This document shows, in pieces, positions 21,470-33,112 of a stretch of DNA of 64,000 bases (position 1 is its first letter; each line of letters starts with the position of its first letter). Under the pieces are notes generated by a model. The model saw only the letters and a list, made by a program, of their open reading frames with translations. It made no database searches and was not told where the DNA came from. The stretch covers positions 1 through 64,000 of the forward strand of contig JALJCO010001384.1 of the NCBI GenBank assembly GCA_023101725.1, read 5' to 3'. The stretch is from Atherinomorus stipes (Eukaryota; Chordata; Actinopteri; Atheriniformes; Atherinidae). Both the position numbers and the translations under genes were made by a program.

Positions 21470-22155
21470 GGAGATGGTCTGGCTGGTGTACCAGGCTAGA
21501 TTGGTGCAGGTTTGTAGTTTGCACATTTTTGTGCATTTCAGTTTGTTGAAAGGCAGGAGCAGGCTGGTTGATCTGAGATTCTGCTTTTTTTTTTTTTTTT
21601 TTTTATTTAAGCGACACAAGAGGGAAAGTGGATGATGCATTTTGCAGCACTTAGAGCCATTATTCCATGATGTTTTGCCTATGATAAGCTGAACTACGCC
21701 AGATATCTGACATACTGCTATTAGGGATGGGTGCTGTTCACATTTGAGAGGTAGGATGGAGACTGTGAGCCTCCTGCTGCAATGGCCAAGCCCAATTTAC
21801 TAACTTGGTGCAGACAGTTTTTGCCGTGCTGGATTGACCAGACAAGCTTCTTCAGAGAAACGCAGACTCAATGACAGATTTAAGTATTGTGGCTGGTGCG
21901 CCGAAACTCCGCTGTGATGAGGAGTTTAATAAGATGTGGGATGTGAAGCAGCCCAGAAGAAAATTTTACTTCACAAAGCTTTCTTTTTGGCATCTCAGGA
22001 GACAATAAGGAGATCTCATCTCATTAATGTCTTTTTTTTTTTTTTTTTTTTTTTTTTACTAAAATTCACCAGGAGAAATTGTCTTATTTGAGACTGAATG
22101 CAGACATCTTGAGAATTATTTGACAAATGATTGAGATCTCTTGAAGTCAAAAAGG

Positions 22156-22500
22156 CTGGGCATGGAGTGCTTCTAGGGACTGAAAAGATTTTCCTCTGGT
22201 GCTCTTCAGTGAGGGATCCAAGTGAGGAATAGAAAAGGAGGTCTGAGGCACTCAGGAGGAAAGTTATAAAAAAGCCCTTATTAATACGTGGCTAATGTGG
22301 TTAAAAACATGCCAACGCGTTTCGGCCTGAAGGGCCTTTGTCAGGGCAATGGCAAAATGTTTGTCAGTCTACTCCTGTGCTAGTTAAACAGACAGACAGA
22401 GACAGCTGCGTTTGTGCAGGTAATTGGTTACATGATCAGTATGACCTGCCAATGACAAGAGAAACATTAGACACATAAAAACACTACATACATCCAAAAA
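22156..22500 (-). mobile_element. Penelope-like repeat fragment, copy 2
   Basis: This is an inverted copy of 1-345, extending a little past 22500 where copy 1 leaves the window. Similarity is high by eye. It sits inside the long-TIR element. Confidence 0.5.
22315..22344 (-). ncRNA. Hammerhead-ribozyme-like motif, copy 2
   Basis: The layout matches copy 1: CTGACAA, GGCC/GGCC stem with CTTCA loop, GAAA, palindrome ACGCGT, then T. Compared with copy 1 the palindrome differs at two positions (ACGCGT here, ATGCAT there) yet stays self-complementary. The core G-to-A change is shared. Confidence 0.4.
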
Positions 22501-24550
22501 ACCCTTACACCTTACTATATAAATCAAACACAAAGACAGCATTTATACCATTTATTCCAAAGGAGATTGAGATCTTCTTTGGAACTGGGAGTGAGACTAG
22601 GTTGAGATTTTGTGCAACATTTTTATCTGGAGACGAGGTTGAGAAACAGGAGAAATAAGCCGTTATCTCACTTAGCTCTCACGTGGATCCCATATTTGTC
22701 TAGAAGTAAAAGAGACCTTTGAGATCTCCTTTCCAAAATTATTTTCCTCTGGGAGGGAGAGACGTGACCTGCACCTCTGCCCCCATACTGGTTTACTGTG
22801 TTGGCTTGATGGCAAACTCATTCTTGAATGGCATTTTGTGAACTCCGCTGGTTATTAACTGCCCCCAATTAGATCTGTCCTGCCACTCAGGTGCTGACTG
22901 ACATCTCCTTCTCTTCTTTCTGCGGGCTGCAGACGACGCATCGGGAACGGAGTTTTGAGAAGAATATTGTGTTTAATTGGCTGCTTCCTCAGATCAGACG
23001 TATTCCTGCCGCTTGTCTTGGATTTTGGATCTCAAATATTGCAGCGAGCTTGATGTTTTAGAGAAGTGGAGCCAGAGAAGCTTCAATCAGCTTCTGGTTC
23101 TGACTGAACACGCAGGTGCAGCCACTGATGTCATGCTTGCAATGTGACATTAATGTCTTGTGATTAATGTCTAGCATAGAAATCATCAACTCTTCCAGTC
23201 CCTTACAGTAAAAAGGATGCATTTAGGTACCGAAACATGGTACTGTTTGATTTTACATGACATATCAGTGTTACTAAAAGGTGATCTTTAACTAAGTTAC
23301 CCCTTGGGAAGGTTTATCAAGTTGAAATATCTAAAAATAAAGGATTTATAAAAAATAGCAAACCAGAATTTGCCACCTTGGGTGATGCAGGTGAAAATTC
23401 ACGCCTGGGCCATGTTCTACTTTCAGTCCCACAGTCATCCCTAATATTGGGATAATATGGGAAGATTATACATTTCCTGAATTGTTACAGTCCTGTGAGT
23501 ATTTCAGTGTTTGTTATTGGTGTCAGGGTTGTTCCTGCTCCTCACAATACTTAAAGAAAGACAACAGTTTAGGCGAAAATTGTGAAAAAAATAATTGCTG
23601 TTGATAGTTTGAGGAGTCCCTGTGACCTCTATATTTATTACACAGGTGCAAAACTGGTTTTAAATTAAAGATTTGAATCTCCCCTTTAAAATGATACCAA
23701 ATATGTCCACATAAAAGATGAGGAAAGGTCTGAAAAATGAGCCTTAAGTAGAACATGCACCAGCGCCTAGAGTCAAATTTCTTGTAGGGGTTGATGAACT
23801 TCATGTGATAATAACCATGACAAAGCTACCACTTAGGATGGGTCATCGTACCAAAATATCTTCTATGGACATACACCTTTTCAAAAATTGTTACTAGATT
23901 TTGCCACCCTGAGTGGTACCGAAATTTGGTCTGGCCCATGGACTAAAACAGCTGTTAGTGAACACATAGCTTATTACAATGTCTATGGCAACTTAGTTTG
24001 CTCAACCAACAACTAGGACCTGAACATATTATAAGCAATACAAGATAAATATACACGATACTAAAGGGAACTAACAATGACTTACATTTATATGACGCAC
24101 ACCAGTCTCAACAAAGCAGAAATGAACACCGTTGGCTTACTAGCTCCTGCCGACTCGTTGCTACGAAGAGCTGGTCTAAAAATAGTAGCAACACGCTGTA
24201 AGGCAGTCACGTGACTCCACAAGGATGCTGGGACCTGGATTTCTGTCTGAAAAACAGGGGCTTTTCTACAGTTTCAATGTTATTCAGCTGCAGCAAGGAC
24301 AGTCTTTCTCTCATGGACACCATTGCTCACTGTAACTGGAAGCAAAATAACCACCAAGGTTATGACCGAGGTTACCGACCATTGGCATCATGGGATGAGG
24401 CCAGTCTTGTGTAGCGACCCCTACTGATCAGGCAGGAAATTGCACTGTGTACCCGGCAAGATGACAGCACTATCTGGGGTTGAGGGGTCTCCGTGGTTAC
24501 GCAGTTGGATAATGCCTTATGCAGTCAGAGAAGTATACTGTAGCCTTTAA

Positions 24551-24953
24551 GGAATAGTACACCCACAGAATGATCTGCCTTCATTTTCTACTCACCCTCA
24601 TGCTGAGCAAGACTCTAGAGCACTTTTTTAATATCTCAAATGCAGCCGGAACCTGAGAGGTCTTAGTTTCCCCTCAACTCTCATGTTGCTCTCACGAAGG
24701 GCCTTCAGGTGGCGCTAAAGAGGCTAGCTTAGCAGCTAGCAGCCTCTCTATTCCACGTCATTCGGAGAAAGAAATCCAAACCGCGTACTGTGGAGAGCGC
24801 GTGCTTGTGGCCGATTCTGTTGAGAAGAGAGAGCCCGCACTCAAAGACGAAGTTACTTTCACTTTCCGGAGTTTCTGGCACATTATAACTGAGGTCCTGT
24901 TTCAATACACATGTTTTAACATGAAAAAGTGGGATTTCCGGTTGATGACTCCT
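24551..24953. mobile_element. TTAA-flanked MITE, copy 2
   Basis: The left end is GGAATAGTACACCCACAGAA and the right end is TGATGACTCCT. Flanking TTAA lies at 24547-24550 and 24954-24957. Arm B' has a single TTAA at the same site (47533-47536). The left arm is like 54803; the right arm has diverged. Confidence 0.85.
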
Positions 24954-24957
24954 TTAA

Positions 24958-25962
24958 GAAGCCACAGTCTCGACTTGCAGTACATAAGATTCCTTCTCCC
25001 TCCTTCTCAGTTCTCAGTTGCAGCCACTCGGTCTGTATTTCACTGCTGAAGGTGTGCTGCTCTGCTTAGATAGTTTGAGTGAGTCAATTACAAACTCAGT
25101 CTACACTATGTCTGCAAAGAAAATGAGCAGACTGCTGCAATGAAATGAATGAAACTCTGGCAGAGCTCAATAGAAAGTTTCCCTTTGCATTACATTATTG
25201 AGATTAGAAATTAGATTTTTGCCATATTTAGGGGGAAAATATTGATTTTCTAAATTCCCAGTTGCATTTATATTCAATTTTATTTTTTATTTATCAAAAG
25301 AAAAATAAATATTTCCCACTGGAGAACTACATATTTTTACTGATTTCCACTAATTATTTTTGTTATTTTGATCTCCACGCACTCTGCTATGAATTGACTA
25401 AAGATTTTCAACGAGAAATTTTTTTCTTTTCTTTTTTTAACCAATGAAATGATTGTTGTTTCATTCAGTTTCAGTTATTTTGGTGGTATGAATGAGTCAG
25501 AAATGGGAGCAAGGTAAGCTTGTATGAACAGGTAGATTTCTTTGAACTTTCTAGGTAACTGTGTGACAACAATGACTAAAAAAACAATTTTCTTTGGTGA
25601 GTGACTCATTCAAAATTGGGTTTACAATCACTAAACCTGAGAGAAGGAATAAATCTGAAGGTGATTGCAGGTTGAGAGAAATGCCCATCAAAAACCACAG
25701 AACCATTTAAGAAAAGGTGACAATGTGTGTTGTGGTTGTTGATCAACAGATAAAGTTGAGGTGCAAATAAGCTTTTCATGTTTAGAAAGTCTTTTCTGCT
25801 AATTATTTTTCTAATATTTTATACTCTTAACATTTATGATTGAGATATTGTATATGCAGGCATATTAAAGGTGTGACTTTCAAGACGTTCTGAGGGGGAG
25901 AGGTGGGATTTTTTCTGCTGTGTGATCATGAAATCCAGCTTGATCTTTCTTTCCCATTTCAG
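24958..25962 (+). other. Upstream region of the zinc-finger exon, no other gene seen
   Basis: The stretch is conserved with 46051-47028 in the other arm. It holds only short frames and ends in a splice acceptor (pyrimidine-rich, AG at 25961-25962). It is probably intronic or upstream sequence of the zinc-finger gene. Confidence 0.45.
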
Positions 25963-26137
25963 TGTTCCTGCAGAACTGCAGCAGTTGTTGGATATTACAA
26001 AGTGGGTTCCCTGTAAATGGAGTCTGGACAAGCGGGACCCAGAGCCTTGCCACATAAAAGAGAAACCAAAGAAACTGCTGCCAAATCAAGATGTGATGGA
26101 AGCTGGAATGACATCAGGCTACATGGGTCAAATATAA
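25963..26137 (+). pseudogene. N-terminal zinc-finger-gene segment, out of frame with fingers (left)
   Basis: After the acceptor the frame reads VPAELQQLLDITKWVPC and then DKRDPEPCHIKEK. This is the acidic linker that in fish C2H2 zinc-finger proteins lies before the fingers. It ends at a stop at 26135-26137. The finger array uses another frame, opening at ATG 26017 inside this segment. So either a frameshift has cut the linker from the fingers, or translation now starts at the inner ATG. The other copy shows the same arrangement. No KRAB or SCAN domain is seen. Confidence 0.65.
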
Positions 26138-27504
26138 ACAGTAATATGAAGTGTAACACTGTCAAAAAAACCCTGAGCTGCTCTGAATATGGAGAAGAGT
26201 TTCAAGAGTGTTCAAGAGTTAGGAAGCACTTAATAGAAACATCTTTGAGTTGTTCTAGAAAATATTTTAAAGCAATGCAAAAAATTAATTTAAAGGGAAT
26301 GGTTCACACGAAGAAAATCGCAGGTAGATCCGATATTTGTGGTGAAATTTGTAATCATATAGTAGATCTTAGGAAACACATGAGAATCCACACAGGAAAG
26401 AAACTATTCAGCTGTGATGAATGTGGACAAAGATTTAGCGTAAAGGGAAGCTTAGACAAACACATGAGAATCCACACAGGAGAAAAACCATTCAGCTGTG
26501 ATGAATGTGGACAAAGATTTAGTGTAAAGGGAAGCTTAGACAAACACATGAGAATCCACTCAGCAGAGAAGCCATTCAGCTGTGATGAATGTGGAAAAAT
26601 ATTTAGTCGAAAGTCACACTTAAACCAACACACGAGAGTCCACACAGGAGAGAAACCATTCAGCTGTGGTGAATGTGGACAACAATTTAGTGACAAGGGA
26701 AACTTAAATAGACACATGAGAATCCACACAGGAGAGAAACCATACAGCTGTGATGAATGTGGACAACAATTTAGTGAAAAGGGAAGCTTAAAAACACACA
26801 TGAGAATCCACACAGGAGAGAAACCATACAGCTGTGATGAATGTGGACAAAGATTTGGTCAAAACACAACCTTAAACAGACACATGAGAGCACACACAGG
26901 AGAGAAACCATTCAGCTGTGATGAATGTGGACAAAGATTTGGTGAAAAAGGAAATGTAAACGAACACATGAGAATCCACACAGGAGAGAAGCCATACAGC
27001 TGTGATGAATGTGGACAAAGATTTGGTCAAAACACAACCTTAAACAGACACATGAGAGCACACACAGGAGAGAAACCATTCAGCTGTGATGAATGTGGAC
27101 AAAGATTTAGTCAAAAGGGTAACTTAAACAAACACATAAGAATCCACACAGGAGAGAAGCCATACAGCTGTGATGAATGTGGACAAAGATTTAATCAAAA
27201 GGCAAGCTTAAACCGGCACATGAGAGTCCACACAGGAGCAAAACCATTTCCCTGTGAGGTTTGTGGTGAATTATTTAGATGGCGTAAAAGTTTAAAGGAA
27301 CACCTGCTTGTCCACACAGATATCCACACAGTTAATGTAAATAATGTGTCTTGTGTAGATAGGCGTGTGTTAGAACTTCAGGAGGGATTTTCCATGAAGG
27401 TCTCTCAGGAAAGAATCACCTGGAAAAGTCAGATAAGTTTACCCCTTTCTCATGCAATAAAGCCAGAGTCAGTTCACACATCATACACATTTCCTCTCAT
27501 TTAA
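26017..27504 (+). CDS. C2H2 zinc-finger protein, 11 fingers (left copy)
   Basis: The frame encodes 495 residues. Residues 1-104 are not finger-like apart from a decayed finger (LSCSEYGEEF). Near residue 105 a finger has lost its first Cys (SDIC). Eleven regular fingers follow at about 131-438, each C-x2-C-x12-H-x3-H with TGEKP-type linkers. Fingers 6 and 8 are identical in sequence, and 1 and 2 nearly so. The last (FPCEVCGELFRW) is distinct. A 57-residue tail reads through sequence that is 3'UTR in the other copy, including an AATAAA at 27456. Such proteins are usually nuclear DNA-binding regulators. The start is the first in-frame ATG, but the true N-terminus is doubtful because the usual linker is out of frame. 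Confidence 0.85.
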   Translation: MESGQAGPRALPHKRETKETAAKSRCDGSWNDIRLHGSNINSNMKCNTVKKTLSCSEYGEEFQECSRVRKHLIETSLSCSRKYFKAMQKINLKGMVHTKKIAGRSDICGEICNHIVDLRKHMRIHTGKKLFSCDECGQRFSVKGSLDKHMRIHTGEKPFSCDECGQRFSVKGSLDKHMRIHSAEKPFSCDECGKIFSRKSHLNQHTRVHTGEKPFSCGECGQQFSDKGNLNRHMRIHTGEKPYSCDECGQQFSEKGSLKTHMRIHTGEKPYSCDECGQRFGQNTTLNRHMRAHTGEKPFSCDECGQRFGEKGNVNEHMRIHTGEKPYSCDECGQRFGQNTTLNRHMRAHTGEKPFSCDECGQRFSQKGNLNKHIRIHTGEKPYSCDECGQRFNQKASLNRHMRVHTGAKPFPCEVCGELFRWRKSLKEHLLVHTDIHTVNVNNVSCVDRRVLELQEGFSMKVSQERITWKSQISLPLSHAIKPESVHTSYTFPLI

Positions 27505-29289
27505 ACTATGATCTCCCACATACACATAATCTCTCATGTGTACTACTATGAGCTCATGCACACATGGGTTTCGCATACGTAAGTTTTCACTCATTAAAAT
27601 GGGTATAGAATGTATTGATCATCTTGCTGTTTTCATTCATAATAGTAAGAATGTTCTTTTTGTCAGACATCTTGATTCAGATCTTTTCTTTCGGACACTT
27701 TCTGCTGTCACCTAAGTCTTCCTCAGAGCTTTCAGGACTTTCTGGTATGACGTGTCTTTTAATGCAACTGACCGGGAAATCCTGATGTGACATGTCTCAA
27801 TCTTATGACTGGGCACGAAAACTTATGAAATACCCGTACCTGGTCACGTCTGTCTTGTCTGGGTATAAGGTGTCTTGGATCAATGAAAGTTTTAGTCGCA
27901 TTTATGTTTGAATTTGATACCTTTTAAATTTGAGATGTTGATCAAGTGTGTATGTGGGATTTGATTTATGTGTATTTTCAAGTAATTATAATCATATAAA
28001 CATGTCAGAGTGGTGTGCAAGAGTTCAGCATGCATTGAGTCTCATACAGCCTTATAGAGGACCTTAATAATCCATGAGTGCTCATGATGTAAAGCAGGTC
28101 ACATAAATAAGAAGGCCAATGAACATCACAACATTTTAAATGACTAAAAGAACCTTAAAATCAATCCTTAAAGGATCAGGATTGTACTGGTGTCATGTGT
28201 TTTTTCCCTCTGGTCCTCATCAAAACACATTCTGGGGTAATTGTAGATTTCCCCAGAATGTGTAGACTTTTTGGGACAATCAGAGAAACCAGATTACATC
28301 ACAGAAACTGGATCTACTAGAAATAAAAGCATGCATTAATACCTCCATGCTAGCTAGAGAGAGGAATGGCTGGACTATTGTGATGTTTAAGATGATAAAA
28401 TCCTGTCTTTGTGACATTTCTAATGTGTGGAATAAAATCCAGCTCAGTCTTTAAGATAAATTTGACCTGACTTGAATCCCTGTCTGCTCATCCTGGCTTT
28501 TTTTGTCAAGAGTTTTTGTGTCTGCGTCCTCCACTCTTACTTCATCTAACTTCATGACTTATAAATCAAATATAATCATATTTTCTTTTTTTATCTACTC
28601 CTGTATGAAATGTAACTGTTTTCTGTTTCTAATGTAACCATTTTTCTGTTCATATTTTTACAAGTGCTTGATAGAAAATATGCAGCATTTAGTTTGACAT
28701 TAGACCTTATTTTCTTAGAAATATTATGTAACACCTTTATGAAGAGTCACCAGGTTTGAATCAAGAACACGGAGGTGAGAAGAGAAAGTGAGAAGGACTG
28801 AGCAGAGTATTGTTAAAAGAATTGGTCAGGAAAAGAAAAATTCAGTCAAGAATAGGATGTGACTTGCTTGCTGTGCAGCTGTGTGCTCTGTATTGTTCTG
28901 ATTAACACATAATCTGAAAGTCCTTTGTCCAGAGTGTCCTTGCTGATGTTTTCAGTCTTTGTATGAACTTTATTTGTGACCAAAAAAACCAATAAAACTA
29001 TAGACCTTGAAATAGGGGTCTAGAAAAGGCAACAGTTTCCAATTTATTTGTGGGGGATCCTTTTTAATGGGTTCCACTGGGATTAATGGAGAAGTACGGG
29101 TACTGGGGGCAGGTCACGAGGTCAGGGTCCTCACCCAGAGTGACCCCTTCCCGTCTTCCCAGATCTACTAACAAGTGACTGAACAGGTTTTAATTGGTGT
29201 AGTTTAGTCAACTTTCCTCTGGTAAACAGAAAGTGGTCTGCAGGACACCTTGTTGGGATTTCTTGAGATAAAGTCCTGACTAGTCAGTG
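27505..29289. other. Downstream of zinc-finger exon, no gene seen
   Basis: 27505-27745 and 28425-29289 are shared with the other arm. 27746-28424 is unique to this arm and holds no recognised repeat. An AATAAA lies near 28429. No coding frame of note. Confidence 0.45.
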
Positions 29290-29394
29290 TCAGACCGTGT
29301 CATTGGCCGTTTTGTGTATTTCTACAGGTAAGTCCCATTGAGACACACAGTCTCTTTTGCAAGGGAGATCTGTTTCCCAAACGTACGTGTCTTT

Positions 29395-29542
29395 AGATTG
29401 TGGGAGGAAGCCGGAGTACCCGGAGAGAACCCACGCATACACAGGGAGAACTTGCCACGGTTCCAACCCCTCCCCAGCCAAGGATCAAACCAGCAACCTT
29501 GCTGTGAGACTGCAGTGCTAACCACCACGCCACCGCCGCTGA
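29395..29542 (-). repeat. tRNA-derived SINE fragment (arm B)
   Basis: The minus strand begins GCGGTGGCGTGGTGGTTAGC, containing a box A-like element, and continues past a box B-like GGTTTGATCC to CTCCGGCTTCCTCCCAC. It is the 5' two-fifths of the SINE seen complete at 43356-43749. It is also present in arm B', so it predates the duplication. Confidence 0.8.
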
Positions 29543-29728
29543 TACAGCAACTGTTCTGCTTGTCATTGAGGAGCCAAACTGCTGAAAAGGAAACGCATGT
29601 GTCAAAGAATCACAGATCGTTCTCACAATACTATCCTCCAAGACACTGCCAGATGAACCAGTTAGAAAAAATAAGGTGTCAGGTGTTTGGGACTAGTAGC
29701 AGGTGTTCTTAAAAGCCTGATAACTTGT

Positions 29729-31079
29729 CAAAGACAAGTACGTAACACCACATTCACAACACTTATTTTGATGTTCACTTTATGGCAAACATTCACATTA
29801 TGTCACATAATGTTCCTCATGTCAAACCTGGGGTCTGCAAACACCCTCAATAATTTAAATAATTGATTAATAATTAATAATTACCTGACATCTGCGAACT
29901 TTACTGGTGTAAACCAGAAAAAAGTGTTATAATGTTGATTATTAAACAAATACTAGGGTTTTTTTTCTTAGAAATATGAAAATTGCAGTTATTTGCACTT
30001 CGTCAAACGGCAGTCGGACTTTACAGAAATATATAAGCTTACAAGTGGTCCACTCCAATGTTTTAAAAAGTCAGATGTAGTCTATTTAATCTGTCCTCGT
30101 GTGGCATCTTGATCTCAAATGAGACCTAAACTCCGATGGAGTAAAGGCAAAGCAAGAGTAGGGCGGTGTAAACAGCTCTAGGTACATCAGTGTACTCTGG
30201 TTCATAAAGATAACTTCTTGGCAAAGAGGTAAAAGGTAAATCATCATCGCTTTCATAGTCTGACATCATTTTCCTCATTTATAATGAGCTACCCAGTATT
30301 TGTTTTGTGTTGAAACAGCTAATAAAGTTTGCAAGGCATGCATGGTCCCAATTGATTTCTGTTTCCAGGTAACGGCTTGCGCAGCTACGTGGTGAAGTGA
30401 TATCAGCCAAAACAATAGTCCAAATTTAAATCATGGTCTGACATAAGGCCGGGATGTTTTAAATTCATGAAATAGTCTAACAAACACATGCATACTTTTC
30501 TAGCTTAAAAACCTTTGGAGAACGGCGCCCCCATACAGCTGCAGAACTACTTTTTCTCTGGTCCATTACCGGCCGTTTCTCAGAGCAGGAGGCTCAATGA
30601 CACGAAAGACACTGTTGCATCAGAGCTACAGACGGTGAATGTTTCACACAACTTCATGTCCAAAAACCTGAACTCTCCGTTTAAGACATTTAAATGCAGA
30701 GGCTGATTCCCCAACTGGCATGAATAAAGTTTGTATTATTCTGATTATATATTATTAAAAACCCACTTTCAGACCTGGTCTCAAGCACTGTTTTCCAGCA
30801 GGCTCCACCCTGAAATGAGGAGGGGGTTAGATCAGAGATTTTCCATGTATAACAGACCTTTACAGAAAATAAAAGAATATGAACAAGTGTTCTTATTCAT
30901 GTGGGATCTGCTTTGTGTTGTTCAACCTTGAATAATTTTGATTAACCTGCTCAGAAATTGATTGTCCACATGCAACAGGCATGTCTGTGAGTGTTTACTG
31001 GAAGATCAGACAGCAGAGGTGCGTTCATGTGCCCCATTTCCTCAGCGTTGGATCAGGGAGCAGAAACTGCTGGAAAAGG
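29729..31079. other. Central region, no gene recognised
   Basis: The stretch is AT-rich with short frames only. A 63-codon frame at 30515-30706 has no recognisable feature. No complete repeat is identified. Confidence 0.45.
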
Positions 31080-31160
31080 AAGTAAAATTTATTTATAAAG
31101 CGCTTTTCACAGATAAAAATCACAGTGCTGAACATAAAAGGAGAAGTAAATGGTACAACA

Positions 31161-31212
31161 GAATGAATGAATGAATGAATGAATGAATGAATGAATGAAT
31201 GAATGAATGAAT
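31161..31212 (+). repeat. (GAAT)13 microsatellite
   Basis: Thirteen perfect tetranucleotide units form the 3' tail of the minus-strand LINE. Confidence 0.95.
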
Positions 31213-32114
31213 TTCAAACCATTTTTTGAAGAAAAAATAAAAAGGGGGGAAAAAATTAACCAATTAGAAAACGGAGCAGAAAGAATACAAACTTATTAGA
31301 TCATGCCCCTATGTCACACAATATTGATCACAATTTCATGGTTTATATGTAATACAAGTGTTAAATAAAATAATTACGAAACGATATTACATTGAAGTAA
31401 TCTATAATACTACAGCATATGATTTTACCATATAACTTATATACATCAACTCCATCACAAAAGAAAGGAAGAAAAAATAAAGGATTACCAGAATTATATA
31501 TAAATCATCTTTAGTGTATGTACACATTTGTCATGTGATGTGTGGAATCTTAACCCCATAATTAATATGATCCATCTTCCTCTTTATACCTGTTAAATAC
31601 ATATTTTTATATGTACTTTTGAACTGACTGATATTGGTAATTAATTTAAACTGGTTATCTAAACTGTTCCATAAATTCACTCCACAGATTGTAAAACACA
31701 AACTCTTCAAAGTTAATCGGACGTACTTTGCTTTGAAATCGAGTTCAGCTCTTAAACCAGAATGTTCTCTGTCTCTGAACAGTTGTTACAGGTTGTGGGT
31801 AAAGATTTATTCCTTGCCATGAGCATTATTATTGCAGTTTTATAATTGATTAAATCAGTAAGCTTCACAGCGTGGGATTTTATAAACGAAGGCTTTGTGT
31901 GATCCAGATATCCCGCATTGTTGATGATCCTGATGATTTCTTTTTGGAGAATGTATAAAGGCTGTAGATTACTTTTATAAGTATGACCCCAGATCTCTGC
32001 ACAGTAGCTCAGAAATGGCAGTACTAGTGAGAAGTAGAGAGTATAGAGAGATTTTTGGTTTAATAGGTGCCTCAACTTTCCAATAACTGCAATGTTCCGA
32101 ACCATCATGAACAT
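31161..32114 (-). mobile_element. LINE 3' end with GAAT-microsatellite tail, nested
   Basis: The frame at 32114-31752 on the minus strand reads LRHLLNQKSLYTLYFSLVLP and YCAEIWGHTYKSN, a conserved C-terminal region of fish LINE reverse transcriptases. The 3'UTR follows and ends in 13 tetranucleotide repeats (31161-31212), the kind of tail used by Rex1/L2-type elements. It is 5'-truncated. Confidence 0.75.
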
Positions 32115-32690
32115 TTAAAACAGAAAGATGATAGAAAACATAATAAAATCATAAAAGCCAGTCAATCACAATCAAATCAACCAAAAGCTTTCCTAAATAA
32201 ATACGTCTTCAGCTGCTTTTTAAAAGATTCCACACAGCCAACCAGACGGAGGGACAGGGGAAGGTCATTCCAGAGTCGAGGGCTCCAGTCTTGAAAGCCA
32301 GGCCCCCCCAGGTTTTAAAACGGCTCTTTGGGACCTTCAGGAGACTGGCCTGAAGAGCGAAGGTGCGCCCTGAAGTATAGAGACACAGCAGATCAAAAAT
32401 ATACCGGGGGCCTGGCCATTCAGCGCCTGAAAGGTCAAAATGAAGATTTTCAAATCAGTTTGAAATTTGACTGGGAGCCAATGAAGATTTGATAAAATAG
32501 GAGTGATGTGGAGCGTTCTGGATGAAGCTGATAAAAGTCTAGCAGCAGAATTCTGGACTAACTGGAGTCTTTGGAGGGTCCTCTTATTAAAACAAGGAAA
32601 AACAGAATTACAATAGTCGATACGAGATGAGATAAAAGCATGAATGATCATTTCCAGATCTGCCCTTGACAACATTCACCACCAATCTAT

Positions 32691-33107
32691 CACTCCTAGC
32701 CTGCAATCATCACATGCATATGACAACAGGGGGTGCAGACATGGAGAGTTTCCCACTACAACCAGCTAGAGATAGCAAATAAACAGATGAGGTTATTATA
32801 TTAGAAGATGAAATCTGAACTGCAGTGAGACATCAGCCTTTTCAGGTCAAATGAAAATGAGTCCTCAGCAGGAGATTATTAGAGTTACACACACACACAC
32901 ACCTGCAGGAAGCAAATCTAAGTTATTTTTAGCATTTTGTCAAAAACAATGACGCACGAAAAAAGCAGCTTTTTCAGGAAAGTTCCACACTAAAGAATAT
33001 TCTGTGTGAGTGAAAAGCTTTTTTTTAATTTATTCATTTATTTATTTATTCGTGTATTTTTTTATTAGGATCCTGAACTTTTGATAAAAATCTGGTTGAT
33101 ATTTAAT
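32691..33107. other. Intergenic DNA, no gene seen
   Basis: A short (AC)n lies near 32888-32903. Nothing else is recognised. Confidence 0.5.
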
Positions 33108-33112
33108 GAGAA

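Larger units (their letters stand above)
20595..23945. mobile_element. 3.35-kb DNA element with 0.7-kb terminal inverted repeats
   Basis: The outer ends are TAGTCCATGGGCCAAAGTC and TCTGGCCCATGGACTA. The flanking AAA lies at 20592-20594 and 23946-23948. The inverted repeats span 20595-21286 and 23259-23945, so both arms give the same peptide-like frame (MKFINPNKKFDSRRW), which is therefore not evidence for a gene. The 2-kb middle contains a 20-bp hairpin, T runs and a Penelope-like insertion (22156-22500). No transposase is seen. Confidence 0.88.
24300..29728. repeat. Inverted-duplication arm B (left)
   Basis: The arm matches the reverse complement of 41997-47757 in blocks: about 24300-24546 with 47520-47757; 24958-27745 with 44650-47028; 28425-29728 with 41997-43296. 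The middle block contains the zinc-finger exon. The inner end is clear: both arms share TTAAAAGCCTGATAACT and then diverge. Confidence 0.88.
31080..32690 (-). mobile_element. L2/Rex1-like LINE 3' end, interrupted by a second LINE
   Basis: The minus strand from 32690 encodes an L2/Rex1-type RT C-terminal region (HAFISSRIDYCNSVF, LVQNSAARLL, HWLPVKF), frame 32675-32337. It then runs through a typical fish LINE 3'UTR to TTATTTATAAAGCGCTTTTC near 31090. A second LINE with its own 3' tail occupies 31161-32114 and splits this UTR. Nesting is inferred from the order of recognised blocks. Confidence 0.7.

Noticed and set aside
26355..26813. 152-codon minus-strand frame inside the zinc-finger exon
   Set aside because: It is the antisense shadow of the 84-bp finger repeat; the same occurs at 45117-45407.
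24300..29728. KRAB or SCAN domain upstream of the fingers
   Set aside because: No such motif is visible in any frame; only the fish-type acidic linker is present.
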